Of a stretch of DNA of 64,000 nucleotides, positions 33,289-44,872 are shown in pieces (within the stretch, counting starts at the first letter, position 1; each line of letters begins with the position of its first letter). This DNA comes from Clonostachys chloroleuca (lineage: Eukaryota > Ascomycota > Sordariomycetes > Hypocreales > Bionectriaceae). The translations under genes and the position numbers were made by a program. The notes below the pieces were generated by a model. It ran no database searches. It worked only from the letters and a program-made list of their open reading frames with translations, and was not told where the DNA came from. The DNA lies in contig JBANAY010000001.1 in NCBI GenBank assembly GCA_037952775.1, positions 310,001 through 374,000 of the forward strand. Reading direction: 5' to 3'.

Positions 33289-35296
33289 TCAGAACTCTGG
33301 ATTTTCGATGGAAACTTGCTCATCATAGTACTTTCAATACAATCAATTCCTCGATAGTTCACAAGTATGACACACCTCCTAACAGGCTCCAATACGTCAT
33401 TGTTTACAACCATCGCATGGACGATAGCGGATTAAGACGCCGGGGAGAGATACCTATATCCTCCCTCCATACCTACTGACTGTCTTGTATAGCGTTCGAA
33501 ACCATAAGTTGTCCTCATTCATTGGTTCTTTCGCCTCAGCACAAACTCTCATGGGTAATCCTAAAGGCCAATAGCATCTCAAGAATATGTGCTGAGAAGA
33601 TGCGTGGTCGTCCTGGAACCTGAGGATCTACAACGCTCACGGAATGGCTGAGATACCGGAAGCGTGTTTCTTAGAAAACACCGATAGGGTAACAGCTCGG
33701 TGTCAGCCCCAGGTTTTCGTACCTACTCTTCTCGAGAACATTGACCAGGATCTCGTAATAATGTCATAATAACTATAGGCGCCGTGCAAAGTGGCCTTCT
33801 ACCTTCCATTCCGGATCTGTCAGGGGGTAATGTTTAACCTAGATCGTGTATCAATGAATGAATGGGAAGAATACATATCTAACTGGCAAAATCCAATATC
33901 TGATAGACCTTGAAGTTCATGTCTTATTTGATTACATTTGCCTTATCGCTATTCAGATCAAGGCCTCAGCAATACGAATGGATCACACAGTGTAAATAAT
34001 CCTGCCTCGCTAGAAATTATGTATGCTTTAAAATACAATGGACCGGCTTTTATACGTCAAGATCACTTTAGCGCAATTAATGCCTATTTCTGAAGCGTGT
34101 GGGATCTTGGCCTCTATATTATGAGCATAGATATGAATGATATCAACTGTTCTTGGCAGAAGGGGGCATGGATTCAGCTCAACTTAAACACATCTCTTGA
34201 AGTATGTTCCTTTGTTTTTTTTTGTGCGGAAATAACACGTTTCAGAGTCCACAATTCTCCGTCAAATATCTGCGATCCCGGAAATCATGGGACAATCGGA
34301 GGCTCGGGGGCGACTGAGGTGGTGGCAAAAAGAATAAGACAGCATCCTGTTCGCCGATATAGGCATGTGCAGATAGGCTATCGTATCATGTCTTCGCTGA
34401 GTGCATACGTTTGTTTCATAATTGTATTGTAAAGGAAGAGTGAGCAGCTATTCATCCAGCACAAGAGAGCCAAGCTGCTTCATTAGGAAGTCCGCGTGAG
34501 ATTGGAGTGAAAATAGAACGCAGAGTGGCTTCTCCCGCCTAACTCCGAGAAGGGAGCCGCACATCGGCGTATAAACGGAGTCGTACCATTCGCCTCTGTC
34601 CGGTCAAAGTGGGTGATTATCAATGGGACCCCGTATTACAATCCATCCGATTTAGGATGGTGTTTAAGCCGTAGAGTAAGCGGCATCGGCCGCTCCTAGA
34701 CAGTCTCTAGTTCTTTCTTATAAGCTCACTCAATAACAATGGGTACTTCAGGAAAACAACCAGAGACCTCTCGGCTTTTTACTTCAGTATCAGTTTACAG
34801 TCGAAACCCTCACTTCTGCCATTGCAGATATAGTTGCTTGCGCAGTGGTGAGAAACCTAGGTAGGACTTGCTCCAAAAACAGTACAGGACTTCAAGTTGA
34901 AACAAGTGGGGGAGGGGTTGGAAAGAATCAGGAAGCTATAGTGCAGATCATAGCGTTCCTCAACCCTGTCACATCAACAACCCTTATCCAGATGATGCAC
35001 CCTCGCTCCTACGCACCGACTATATTCTCACAATGCCCTCTTTTGGTCTTGACTAGAGCCCAATAAGGGAAGAGTTTAAGTCATTATGAACTGCCATTCG
35101 TAGATGAAAGCGGCAAAAGAGATGTCATATGTGTTTGTGAATTCCATGTAAAGCATCTAGATGTGGCGTATACTGGTCCGTCTCTGTTCTATAAATGTTA
35201 AGACAACCTCAGCTTCCTAACGATTGCTTTTTTTCCTTGATCCATTAGACTACCGTCTATCCTATTATACTCTTAAGCCTACCCTTGCTGTTCACA
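33289..35296. other. Gene-poor stretch upstream of trypsin
   Basis: About 2 kb. Open frames here are short and show no family resemblance. A TATA-like TATAAAT at 35190-35196 lies 107 bases before the trypsin ATG and a pyrimidine-rich tract follows, so the last 150 bases are the likely core promoter. No repeats or RNA genes are supported. Confidence 0.45.
35190..35196 (+). promoter_or_regulatory. TATA-like element of the trypsin gene
   Basis: TATAAAT at 101-107 bases before the ATG, followed by a pyrimidine-rich leader typical of strongly expressed secreted fungal proteins. Confidence 0.45.
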
Positions 35297-36274
35297 ATGG
35301 TCTCCAAGGTCGCCGCTGCTGCTCTTCTAGCCCTGCCCGCCCTCACCATGGGCGGTGCTATTCCTCGCGAAGAAGCTAGCATTCTCATTGTCGGTGGAAG
35401 CCCTGCTTCCGCTGGGCAGTTTCCCTACATTGTGACTGTGACTACCGACTCCACAATCTGTGGTGGTGTTCTCATTGGCGCCAATACCGTCCTCACTGCC
35501 TCTCATTGCACCTTCAATCAGGATGGTAGCCAGACCAGCCCCTCTGTTTATACTATCCGAGCCGGTTCCCTTGTAAGTAAAAACACAATGCTTAGTTTTG
35601 CCTCTATTTCGTCATACACTTGTATCTCTTTCTTGGGCTGCGGATTATCTATCAGGCCTTCCTTTTTCACATTATGACTAACCCCACACACAATAGCAAT
35701 GGCAATCCGGTGGCACAACCAGCAAGGTTTCCAGCATCACTCGCCGCTCAGACTACAACCCGGCTACCACTGACAACGACGTTGCAATCCTGCATCTCTC
35801 CTCTGCCATTGCCGAGAGCAGCAATATTGGCTATGCCACTCTCGCCGCTGCTGGATCTGATCCCTCTGGCAGTATCACTGTTGCTGGCTGGTGCGTACAA
35901 TCTCCACATCACACGTAAATTACAGCACCACAGAACTAGCTAACCAATCGTCATTGTTCTGGTATAGGGGTCTCACAAGCGAGAATGGCAGTCTCTCTGC
36001 TAACTTGCGCTACGTCTCCGTACCCGTCATAGACCGCGCCGAGTGCGCCGCTGACTACAGCGGAATCAATGCAATCACCGACAATATGTTCTGCGCCGGT
36101 CTCCAGCAGGGTGGTAAGGATGCCTGCTCGGGTGACAGCGGTGGCCCTGTCCTGGCTGAGGATGGTACTCTCGCCGGTGTCGTCTCTTGGGGCGTCGGTT
36201 GCGCTCGTGCTGGTTATCCCGGTGTTTACACCAGACTTGCCAACTACATCGACTGGATCAACCAAAACATCTAG
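35297..36274 (+). CDS. Secreted trypsin-like serine protease (family S1)
   Basis: Three exons (35297-35572, 35697-35890, 35968-36274) give 777 bases, 258 residues. A signal peptide (VAAAALLALPALTMG) and short propeptide ending in PREEAS precede the mature N terminus IVGGSPASAGQFPYIV. The catalytic triad is complete: His in LTASHC, Asp in NDVAILHL and Ser in CSGDSGGPV. Asp six residues before the Ser (GGKDACSGDSGG) sits at the base of the S1 pocket and predicts cleavage after Arg or Lys. Cysteines pair as in fungal trypsins. It would be secreted to degrade proteins; such trypsins are frequent in plant- and insect-associated fungi. No cluster role is implied by its neighbours, which are distant. 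Confidence 0.95.
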
Positions 36275-39032
36275 GGGGCTTCTCTTTGATAGAAGACCGA
36301 GGCTTTTTTTAGAGTTAGGGCGCGACGCAAAAGAATTACTTCTTGTCCACATCTTGATTAGTAGGATATATAGTTTAATACAGCCTTTGTATTCATCGAG
36401 CTAAGCATCATTCAATTCGGAAATGACCAACTGTAAGACTAGATGCACAATACGATAACATCCCATCCCGTTGCCCATATCACAAGGGCACCTCAGCAAT
36501 TTAAAATTGCACTTTTGTATCCGTGTTTTCCTCGGCGCTCTTCCAATCATGCGGGGTCATCTCAGCTTCATCGTTACTCTTGGGGCGAATTCAATGCAGA
36601 CTCCGAGGCGTCGCTGTTCATCTATCCATTGCATGGACTGTTGGTGTATCTTCTCACATGGTGTGGTGAACTATGTATTATAAAGACAAATGCATATTAT
36701 AAACACGCTCAATGGGTCAACCTGCGAGTATGCCGAAGAACCCAAGCCGGAACCACGGCCTGCAAGACGGGCTCGTCAACGTCAAAGCAGTGGGGATCAT
36801 CACAGACAGCTGCATTGGATTGTGGGCCGCTGTTCAATCTGAGACGTTCAGTTTCCCAACCTAGTCGATAGCATTAAGCTATTAACATACGGCTGCAGCT
36901 TTCCAAGGAGCTGGCCGATGCTGTCATCCAATTGATCCGATGAAGATGTCAAGGCAGGTGTCCCGTCCGCGACGCGTCGGGCAGCAGAAGTAGCGACTGT
37001 ATCCTAGACCCTGTCGAGATAGATCAGACACTGAACTTACCGCCAAGACCATCCATTCCATACGCTAATGCGCATCCTGACGGAAGTGTGAACATGGGGC
37101 GCGCGCGACGCGTTGATTGATTTTACAACCTCCCGCCATCGCTCTCCCGGTTATCCTACCCTACACTCCCCATAGGTAGTATGCTTTATGTAGGTAGGTG
37201 AAGACATACCCGTTGATATATTTGTATAGTTCGACTCGTATGGGGTCAGTTCTAAATTCCATATCTTTACTTACAGACTTCTTATGTTGGGTTTCTCTAA
37301 AAGTCGTGTCAAGTGCGACTTCTTGCATCAAGCAAAGGGTTCTCTGACTCTTCAATTGTACATGCAGACAATCACCTGCCTACCAACAAACTCAAATGGT
37401 GTTCACAGAATGGAGTTAATTAGGGTTATCGATAAACAGACATTAACACTAACGCGAATTTTAGAAATGATCTTCACCTTCTGTGTTCCTATTAATAACC
37501 ACGGACACGTATTTGTGCAGTTGAGCCTGTATCTACGGTGGTAACGACGCGTAACTGTTCCGAGTCTGAGCTCTCAGTCCGCGACACGCGATTACAATAA
37601 ACTTAAGCTCTCGACCTCGTCCTATAGTGCGCGATTGTTGCGATTCTGACCGGCTATCTACGGTGAAAACAAGCATTTCCTATAGACATGGAATGTTACC
37701 CTGCTGCTGCTACATACGATTGTTGTCTGAAGTCTTGGTTTGCTGCTACAGCTTGTGTTATGATGACTCAAAATATCCGCGAATCGCCCGAATTTTCGCG
37801 ATGTTTGAAACACGATTACATAAGCTCTCAAGGCATCATTTTAAGTACGTGCTCGGGTCTGGTACGCGTTTCTCGTATCTACGACACCTGCCTCGGATCC
37901 CGAATTTCCTTGTCGGTGCGCCTCGGTCTTAGTCAGCGTATTACCAGCTGTTGGAGCCTGATGTGTTTCCGGAGGAGCTTGGCATCGAAGCGCAGACTGG
38001 GGATGACGACGTGTTGCAGCTTACAACTATGGGATGATATGTCATCAAAATGGCTGGCCCTGGCAGAAAGAGCCATGCTTCCGGCTCTTTAGAGGAGATG
38101 TCCATCTCTGTAAGCGTCCACTCTGCCTTTGACTCATCGATGTCAACCAAAGCTCCTCATGCTCAAGAACGAAATACCGGCGGAGGTATACTTCGCTTGT
38201 GCCGTACAATACTGGACGTAGCGCGACGCAGAAAAGATGGAAACTACATGTATAGTTGCTGAACTGCTCTTTGGAAAGGGAACATCAAGTCTTCCAGTTC
38301 GAGATACGTGATTGAACTCGAACGAAAGCTCTTTTTTGTTCGGTACAATCTGGCTTCAGTGATTCGTGAAGAGATCTATAATGTACTATAAGCCTTCCTC
38401 ACGTGTGACTCAATGTCATGATAAGCTTTCCCGCGCATTGATTACTTCTCGGCAACCAGAGAGGCAAGATCCAACTAGCTGCCTGGGGAGAAATAAAATG
38501 TCTTCTCAATAAGCTTGAGGATCACAACAGCGTATTTTGTTTTGGACTACAGAATCCTGTAGAATCGATTACGGATTGACCGAATACCATATGTGTTGGA
38601 ATAGTTGGTCATCATAGCTGATGTAAGCATTGCATTGGTAAGTGACGGGATACCCTAGCAAAGGAAGTTGACCGAATCTCTTTGCTCTCGTTAGAAGACC
38701 ACAAGGACTGTGTAATTTGTACGGGAATCGAGCCTAATTGGTTGTTAGTAGCTTGTGGTTGAGAAGTATGAAATTTTCCGGCTCGCAAAACATTGACAAA
38801 ATTACGAAAAGGGAAAGGCTGAGACCAGGGCATCATCCGTAGCAGCCGTACCCGCGCGCGTGTCAGACGATCCAGAATATCACCGCTGATCATACTTGAT
38901 GTGGCAATGGATGATCGATATATTTCGACTATGAGCGAGTGTTGACTATAAAATGCATCGTCTTCGCAGTAATGTGGTTATGCTGAGAATTCAACCACGA
39001 CGAGTCTTGAATCCGCTTAATATCTATCAAGA
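36275..39032. other. Gene-poor stretch between trypsin and epoxide hydrolase
   Basis: About 2.76 kb without a supported gene. A short coding-like stretch near 37948-38030 on the plus strand (containing DVFPEELGIEAQTGDDD) suggests an old gene fragment, but nothing around it extends it. A CG-rich patch (gcgcgcgcgacgcg) lies at about 37100-37113. No terminal inverted repeats or transposase motifs are recognised. Confidence 0.45.
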
Positions 39033-40440
39033 ATGATAGCGATGAAATTGCATCAGATACTCCTCGCTGGAGGTATTGGCCCTCTTTTGGCCACAGCCAA
39101 TAATTTGAACTTTGATTTTCCATACAATACGTCGAGCCCTGTGCCCTTCACCATCTCGGTGGATGAAGCGTTTATCGAAGAAACGCAGTCTAAAGTAAAG
39201 CTTTACCGACTTTCTCCTGACCTTAAGGATGACAGCAATTACCAGTGGAGTGAAGGACCACCCCAAAAGGATATGGCTTGGCTAAAGGATGAATGGACCA
39301 ACAGTTTCGATTGGACTGAGGTTCAGAAAGAGATCAACAGCAATTTCTCCCATTACGCCATCACCTTGCAAGGCCCTTCAGACTTCAACCATCCAGTCCC
39401 GCTCCATTTTGTTCATGAGCATTCGGCAAACCCTGAGGCTATCCCGCTATTACTTCTCCATGGCTGGCCTTCTACTCATCTTGAGTGGTCCCAAATTATC
39501 CAGCCCCTTCTATCCGGCTCTGGCGACTCTGATAACATAAGTTTTCACCTTGTTATTCCCGATCTACCAGGATTTGGCTTCAGCCCCGCGCCAGAGTATT
39601 CTGGCCTTGGCCCTGCTCAGATGGGTTTTGTATTTGATGCTCTAATGAAATCCTTGGGTTATCAAAAGTATGGCTTAGTGTCCACTGATCTTGGCTGGTT
39701 GGTGGCAAGCTGGATGGCAAATATCGCTCCCGACAATATTATTGCGCACTTCACCGATTTCTTTCTCATGTCTCCTAATTCCACAGACCTCGAGCGCTTT
39801 TCAAAAAACGAAACGACCCAGGAAGAGAGTGATTTTATTAGAGCCATGGAGGTCTGGTCTACTACGCGTTTCAGCTATTCTACAGTTCACCAGCAAGCAC
39901 CTCTGGCTATTGGCCAGGCTGTGGCAGACACTCCTGTTGGATTTGCAGGCTGGGTTTGGCATTTGAGGTACGCAGTTAGCGACGGATATAATTACACAGC
40001 CAAGGAACTCATCAGGGATACCATGATGCTGTGGATCCAAGGTCCCTGGGGAGGTCTGAGATTATACAAGGAATCCTTCAAGGTGTGCAATGAATTTCCC
40101 AGGCAGAGACTTGTGCTGACAGATTCATACTAGCCGTCGGCATTTAACTTTCTCCTGACTCAAGTTCCGACCGGAGTCTCACAGTGGGCCGTCAACAATA
40201 TCGATGGTCTTCATAGTGTCAACTTTGCGGTAGGAGCGCCTTGAATTTGATACCTCCACCGACGGTTCAATTTGATTGCTAACTCCATACAAGCCTAGGG
40301 ACTGGATGACCAGATTGGCAAACGTGGTAAAGGTATTTAAACATGAAGCTGGGGGACACTTTCCGGCGGTTAATGCACCTGATCTCTGGGTACAAGATGT
40401 GCGCCAGTTCTTCAATGGTATCATCACTGGTGCCTTCTAG
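39033..40440 (+). CDS. Epoxide hydrolase (microsomal-type, EHN plus alpha/beta hydrolase), secreted-type leader
   Basis: Three exons (39033-40082, 40134-40229, 40294-40440) sum to 1293 bases, 430 residues. A short hydrophobic leader (LLAGGIGPLLATA) is followed by the N-terminal EHN domain, in which the substrate-orienting segment WLKDEWTNSFDW is clear. The alpha/beta-hydrolase core has the oxyanion HGWPSTHLEW, the nucleophile elbow STDLGWLVASWMA (Asp as nucleophile), and the charge-relay His in HEAGGHFPAVNAPDLW. Intron 1 removes an alternative read-through that would end at 40133. The enzyme opens epoxides to diols; fungal members act in detoxification or in polyketide, peptide and terpenoid tailoring. 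The leader suggests ER targeting or secretion. Isolated from neighbours by more than 2 kb on the left. Confidence 0.9.
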
Positions 40441-40886
40441 ACTGTGCTGCCACGAAACGGACAAATTGCTCACGAAATACACCATACCGTAAGGAAAACC
40501 CTGGATGACAGGAGATTATTTGACCAATCAATGATTGCCGCAGTGTCGACTTGGTATTGGAGGCAGTTAGGTTCTCGGCTTTCTTTGGAAGAGTTCCCCA
40601 TATAAATAGCTGAATGACAAAATAACCCAGTAAAACGACTGGTCAAATATATATGTATTATTACACCCTCTAAGATGCGTGCTCTACTATAGGGGCTTAA
40701 TTGATTTTGACAAAACGCCGGGGATTTCATTTAGCCAATAGTGAGCCTGTATCACAACCCGGCTACCTTCTGAGATCCTGTTCATTCCGTATACGTCTCG
40801 CCTTATTGAGTTACCTTGTTATTATGGGACATATTGTTGGGAATATAGAATCGGCTACTGTTTCATACGAAATGATCCAATGTTGA
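40441..40886. other. Intergenic, convergent 3' ends
   Basis: A 446-base spacer between the epoxide hydrolase and the truncated regulator. It contains only short AT-rich stretches, such as 40630-40660. Confidence 0.4.
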
Positions 40887-41890
40887 TCACCTGCTTCTAC
40901 CTTCATCCACCACGCCAGCATCCATTGCTACGGGAAGTATTTCCCAATAATAATCAATATCTACGAAATTTGCCAGCCCATGCATATGGAGATCCAAGTC
41001 CAGCTCTTGAGAGAGGGATAGCTCCGTATTAGTAGACTCAGGCATCCCACTTACCCCAACATAGGCAGCCTGGGTCGCTGTTTCATGAGAATGAGACACT
41101 CTTTCGTCAAACAGATCATGCGATGGAGGTATCGCGGGAGTAGCTTGCTCTACCAACTCCATGCAGAGAGAAGGCCCAGGATGAACCCATTTCAGCAAGG
41201 AATCGAGGTAGGCAGAGTGCAGGGTTAAGGTATCTTGTGGTCATTGAATCGCATTTTTGAGGTGATTGGTAATGCCCGTGGTAAGACTAATTGCTATGCG
41301 AGCCCAGGATACCGGTTCCAGGAAGAGACAGGAGCTGACATAAGAACAACGCTGCGTTGGGAGCAAGAAGAACAAGTGCATCCGGAGCATGCCTCAAGTA
41401 GTTCCTAGGGAATACTGGTAAATGGCGGAGGGTTTCAAGCGCACTCACAACACTGCCACTGAGCCCTGGAGTGTCGGCAGATAGGAACTCTGTAATGTCA
41501 GGGAGATCGTTGTCTAAAGACGAGTCGGAATGCTCGCCTCTTGGCCGAAGAGAAGCTGACACTGACGCTGTCAAGGCCTGTCGGAGTATCGCAGAGCTTA
41601 TATGGAGCCTTACGCCGTGCTCCCAAAGCCCCAGGAGAGTGTTCAAATGTTCCATTCCTGGATCCATCGTATCCGGAATTGCTGTGAGATTGTCTATTGG
41701 TGGAGCCTTCCTTTTGTCCTCAAAGTGATTTTGCCATGCCGATTTCCATTTTGATAGATTAGTATCCATAACTTCCACAAGGCAAGAAAGCATTGTGGGC
41801 GAAGCATTTTGGACCATGATTCTTAATCTGGACTGTATCCTTCGGAGATCGGCACTGCAACACGCGATGAGGTCCAACAGCGTTGAGTGA
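40887..41890 (-). pseudogene. C-terminal fragment of a Zn2Cys6-type transcription factor
   Basis: Minus-strand exons 41877-41287 and about 41230-40887 encode the late middle-homology region and C terminus of a fungal-specific TF: helices ACCSADLRRIQSRLRIMV and LVEVMDTNLSKWKSAWQNH, then LGLWEHGVRLHISSAILRQA, LNYLRHAPDALVLLAPNAAL-like helices, and after an intron TLHSAYLDSLLKWVHPGPS and an acidic tail (DLDLHMHGLANFVDIDYY). No zinc cluster or first half of the TF domain lies upstream; the histidyl-tRNA synthetase starts its 3' end only about 125 bases away. I read it as a truncated regulator, probably non-functional. It could be expressed as a DNA-binding-less fragment, but nothing shows that. 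Confidence 0.62.
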
Positions 41891-42003
41891 GGAGATTGAA
41901 TCCAAGTAGAAATATCACCAATTCATGATACGCTCTCTTCATCGGCAAAAGCGTTTCTAGCTCCAGGATGGCAAGCGGCTACTGATGATTTGTCTATGCT
42001 GAT

Positions 42004-43475
42004 CTATTCAGACGTAACTGAAAGTGCTGACAGCTGCTTTTGTACCTCTTCTACCACTTTCTCTCTCGGAATGAGCTCTCCTCTGTCCTTCTGATCCTTG
42101 TCACTCTCCAATGCAGAGCGCAGCCTTACTTGCCCATTTTCCATCTCCTCCTGGCCTAAGATGACCGTGAGGCGGGCACGACTGGACGCGTTGAATTGCG
42201 CCTGCACCCGGGGCTTGACTTTGGCAGAGAATTCAGCACGAATGCCAGCGGCCCACAGCTCCCGGGCAATCTTCATACGTTCCAAAACATAGCCGCCAGA
42301 CTCCTTGTTTCCAAAGGCCATGATGAAGACATCCGTCTCGTGCTCAAGCTCGGATGTGCTCTTTTCCCGCTGGGCAGCCAAGAGGGTGAAGATTCGATCA
42401 ACGCCAAAAGAGATGCCAACACAGGGCACTGGCTGCTTTCCGTACATGCCGACGAGGCCGTCATAGCGGCCTCCGGCGGCGATGCTACCGACCTGGGTCG
42501 AGGCCTTTGGAATGACCTCAAAGATTAGCCCGGAATAGTAGTCCAGGCCACGAGCGAGTGATAGGTCGAAAGACACCTTGTCCGCAACACCCATAGCCTC
42601 AAGATACGACAATAAGAGCTCCATGTCTTCAACTCCGACTTTGATGTCCTTCTGGTCGGAGAGCGATTCATCCGCACGAAGCGTGTCGATCATCTCGCGC
42701 AAAGACCCGTTTCGCATACCGTACTTTCCAATACGATCCGCAACATCGTCAGGGATTGATTTGGTTTCCACCATCTCCTGCTTCACATCTGCCCATGGAA
42801 GCTTGTCCAGCTTATCAACTGAAGAGCTGACAGGTCGTATCTTATCCTCGGGCACACCTGCAGCAGTGAATAGACCATCCAAGATGCGCCTGTGGTTCAA
42901 TTTGATGGTCATATCAAACTTGAAGGCTTCAAAAACTTCGCTGATAATACAGAGAATCTGAGCATCAGGGATCATAGGGTCATAAATCCCCGCAATATCA
43001 AAATCACATTGATAAAACTCGCGATATCTACCACGGGCAATAGCAGGTTGGTCACGGCGGTAAACCTTAGCGATCTGATACCGTCTTATCTGCTTCACAT
43101 TGCTGTGCATGGCAAGCCATCGAGCAAATGGGACAGTAAGATCATATCTAAGAGAACAAAGTTCACCGTCCTGATCCTCGAGATTATATATCAATCGTGA
43201 GTCTTCGCCGTACTTCTCGGAAAGAATATCTCGAAGTTCGAATACGGGGGTATCGAGGGGAATGCCGCCGTGGCGTTTCAGGACTTCGGTGATCGTTTGA
43301 CTACGAGGGAGATGGAAATTGGTGATGTTCCAACTAGTGTTCACGTAAAGAAGAGGATTGCTTACAAGATGTAGTCACGCAACAGCAAATCTTGACCAGC
43401 CCAGTCGCGCGTTCCCTTGGAGGTCTTGAGTTGTGCGCCTGCACGAGATGGTGCGGGATTGTCCTGAGTTGCCAT
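42004..43475 (-). CDS. HTS1: Histidyl-tRNA synthetase (class II aminoacyl-tRNA synthetase)
   Basis: Two exons (43366-43475 and 42004-43300) give 1407 bases, 468 residues. The start exon reads MATQDNPAPSRAGAQLKTSK then GTRDWAG, with no mitochondrial presequence. Class II landmarks: motif 1 around GGIPLDTPVFELRDIL, motif 2 YREFYQCDFDIAG, HisA loop LARGLDYYSG, the glycine-rich AAGGRYDGLVG and motif 3 CVGISFGVDRIFTLL. A C-terminal anticodon-binding domain ends ESDKDQKDRGELIPREKVVE. It charges tRNA-His with histidine. The linker between DYYSG and AAGGRYD is short. Fungi usually have one HTS1 serving cytosol and mitochondria; a leaderless intact copy inside an accessory, NRPS-bearing locus could be the housekeeping gene by chance or an extra copy. 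Flanked by a truncated regulator and an AT-rich block. Confidence 0.95.
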
Positions 43476-43907
43476 CTCGTACTGAGGTTCAAACGGACAG
43501 CAAGAATTGAGAAGATGCGACTCCCAAGGATGGAGGTACCTTGATTGGAAGTCGGAAAGTTAGGACGAAAGTTAAGGAGCCGCCCTAGTTATGAAGGGAG
43601 GGGAAAATAGCCCAATGGAGGGGAAATGGTTTGGCTGGGCTGGTGAGGTGGTAGGGAATGGAGGGGCAGGGAGAAAAAAATAATAAATTCATTGTTGGAA
43701 GGATTCTCTGTGAGTCACTGCCCGGGTCTAACGGCTGTGCCTTAGAGCTCCAGATCCAGATAGGTTCGATTCGTATGAGATAGTTATTGTTATTGCTAGC
43801 TGTAATCTGCCTACAAGGATCGCTAATTATCTCTGTTCCTAATCACCCTGTGATCCTGATAGCAGTCATTACGTGTGGACAATGCTCAACCAATCAGAGG
43901 ACTGCAT
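43476..43907. other. Upstream region of histidyl-tRNA synthetase
   Basis: About 430 bases, purine-rich on the plus strand at 43570-43680, presumably the HisRS promoter. A GGTTCGATTC near 43763 resembles a tRNA B box, but no tRNA fold is evident. Confidence 0.4.
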
Positions 43908-44470
43908 TCAACATATATAGATATTATAATTGGTATTTATTCTTTTAGAAATATAAGATTTAATATTATAAATAATAAAGTTAATTTAGTAAATATACTT
44001 CTAAGATTTTTTAAAAATTTAATATATTAAGAAGTTATTTAAATATAATAATAACTAGTTATTATTATTAATATTAATTATATTTTAAAATAAATCTTTT
44101 TCATTTCTAAATAAATAGAATATTTCTTTTTAATTAATATTAGTTTTAAATAGAATTAATAGAATATAAGTTTAATTATAATTTCTATTAGGCTTTATAA
44201 GCTCTATTAGCTGCTCTAGAGGGCTGCAGCAGGCCTTTTGCCATAGGTGGCTAGAGCACCTTTTGGGCATAACAATTCTAAGATTTTATAATACTTTTTT
44301 AAAATAAATTATTATTAAATATTATAATAGAAATCTCTATCAAGAAGTAATAATATTTAATATTAGAAGGTAACAAAGATTTAGAGAGATAGTAGCTATC
44401 ATAGACTATTTATACTATACTTAATATTGCTGCTAAGATCAGGGAGGTAATAAGTCTTTAGTTAGCTAAT
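43908..44470. repeat. Very AT-rich block, RIP-like repeat relic
   Basis: About 560 bases dominated by A and T (TTTAATATTATAAATAAT-like text throughout), with a single GC-richer island at about 44205-44275. The edges are abrupt against normal-composition flanks. This is how transposon remnants look after repeat-induced point mutation in ascomycetes. No ORF or terminal repeat survives to name the element. Confidence 0.6.
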
Positions 44471-44486
44471 CATGATATACTAACCA

Positions 44487-44872
44487 CAGAGAATAAAAAA
44501 ATCGCATCGTGGGTATATTAACAAGTCGGTCAACAAAAGTTCGTCCCTGAGAGTACGTTTGATATATCGGCGGTTTTGGTTGGCTGTGCCGGGTCACTCC
44601 TCTTGTTGGCTGTCGACGGACTTCTCGATGCTGCCGTCGCGGAAGGCGTCAAGCGCCCTGAAGTAACCGAGATGGTGATGAACAGTGCCATCGGAATGAT
44701 GAAGCTGGTCCCGGCAGGAAACCACCCAAGCGTTCTTCGGGAGGTCATTGCGTCTCCGGGTGGGTGTTCAATTAGAGCTCTCTTGGAACTGGAGAGACTG
44801 GGCGTCAGATCTGCATTTAAGGCTGCCATAATGAAAGCGACAGAGAGGTCTGAAGGAATGTCTAATTCATAA
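44487..44872 (+). pseudogene. Pyrroline-5-carboxylate reductase, C-terminal relic
   Basis: Plus strand. Text from about 44487 reads KKIASWVY, an in-frame TAA at 44519-44521, then PESTFDISAVLVGCAGSLLL, LLDAAVAEGVKRPEVTEMVM, GMMKLVPAGNHPSVLREV, SPGGCSIRALLELERLGVRS and a C terminus TERSEGMSNS. This is the dimerisation domain of P5C reductase (NAD(P)H-dependent reduction of pyrroline-5-carboxylate to proline), with the SPGG signature. The N-terminal Rossmann domain is absent and replaced by the AT-rich block, so the gene is truncated as well as stopped. The nearby NRPS makes a former role in supplying proline or a proline analogue conceivable, but that is speculation. Confidence 0.78.

Noticed and set aside
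37688..38150. Transposase or gene fragment
   Set aside because: A short coding-like run is present but no DDE motif, terminal inverted repeat or extended homology could be seen.
40083..40133. Epoxide hydrolase ending at 40133 without splicing
   Set aside because: That reading loses the conserved VPTGVSQWA and the catalytic HEAGGHF, which are restored by two short canonical introns.
43730..43800. Possible tRNA because of GGTTCGATTC
   Set aside because: No pairing acceptor stem, D arm or anticodon arm could be arranged around the B-box-like string.
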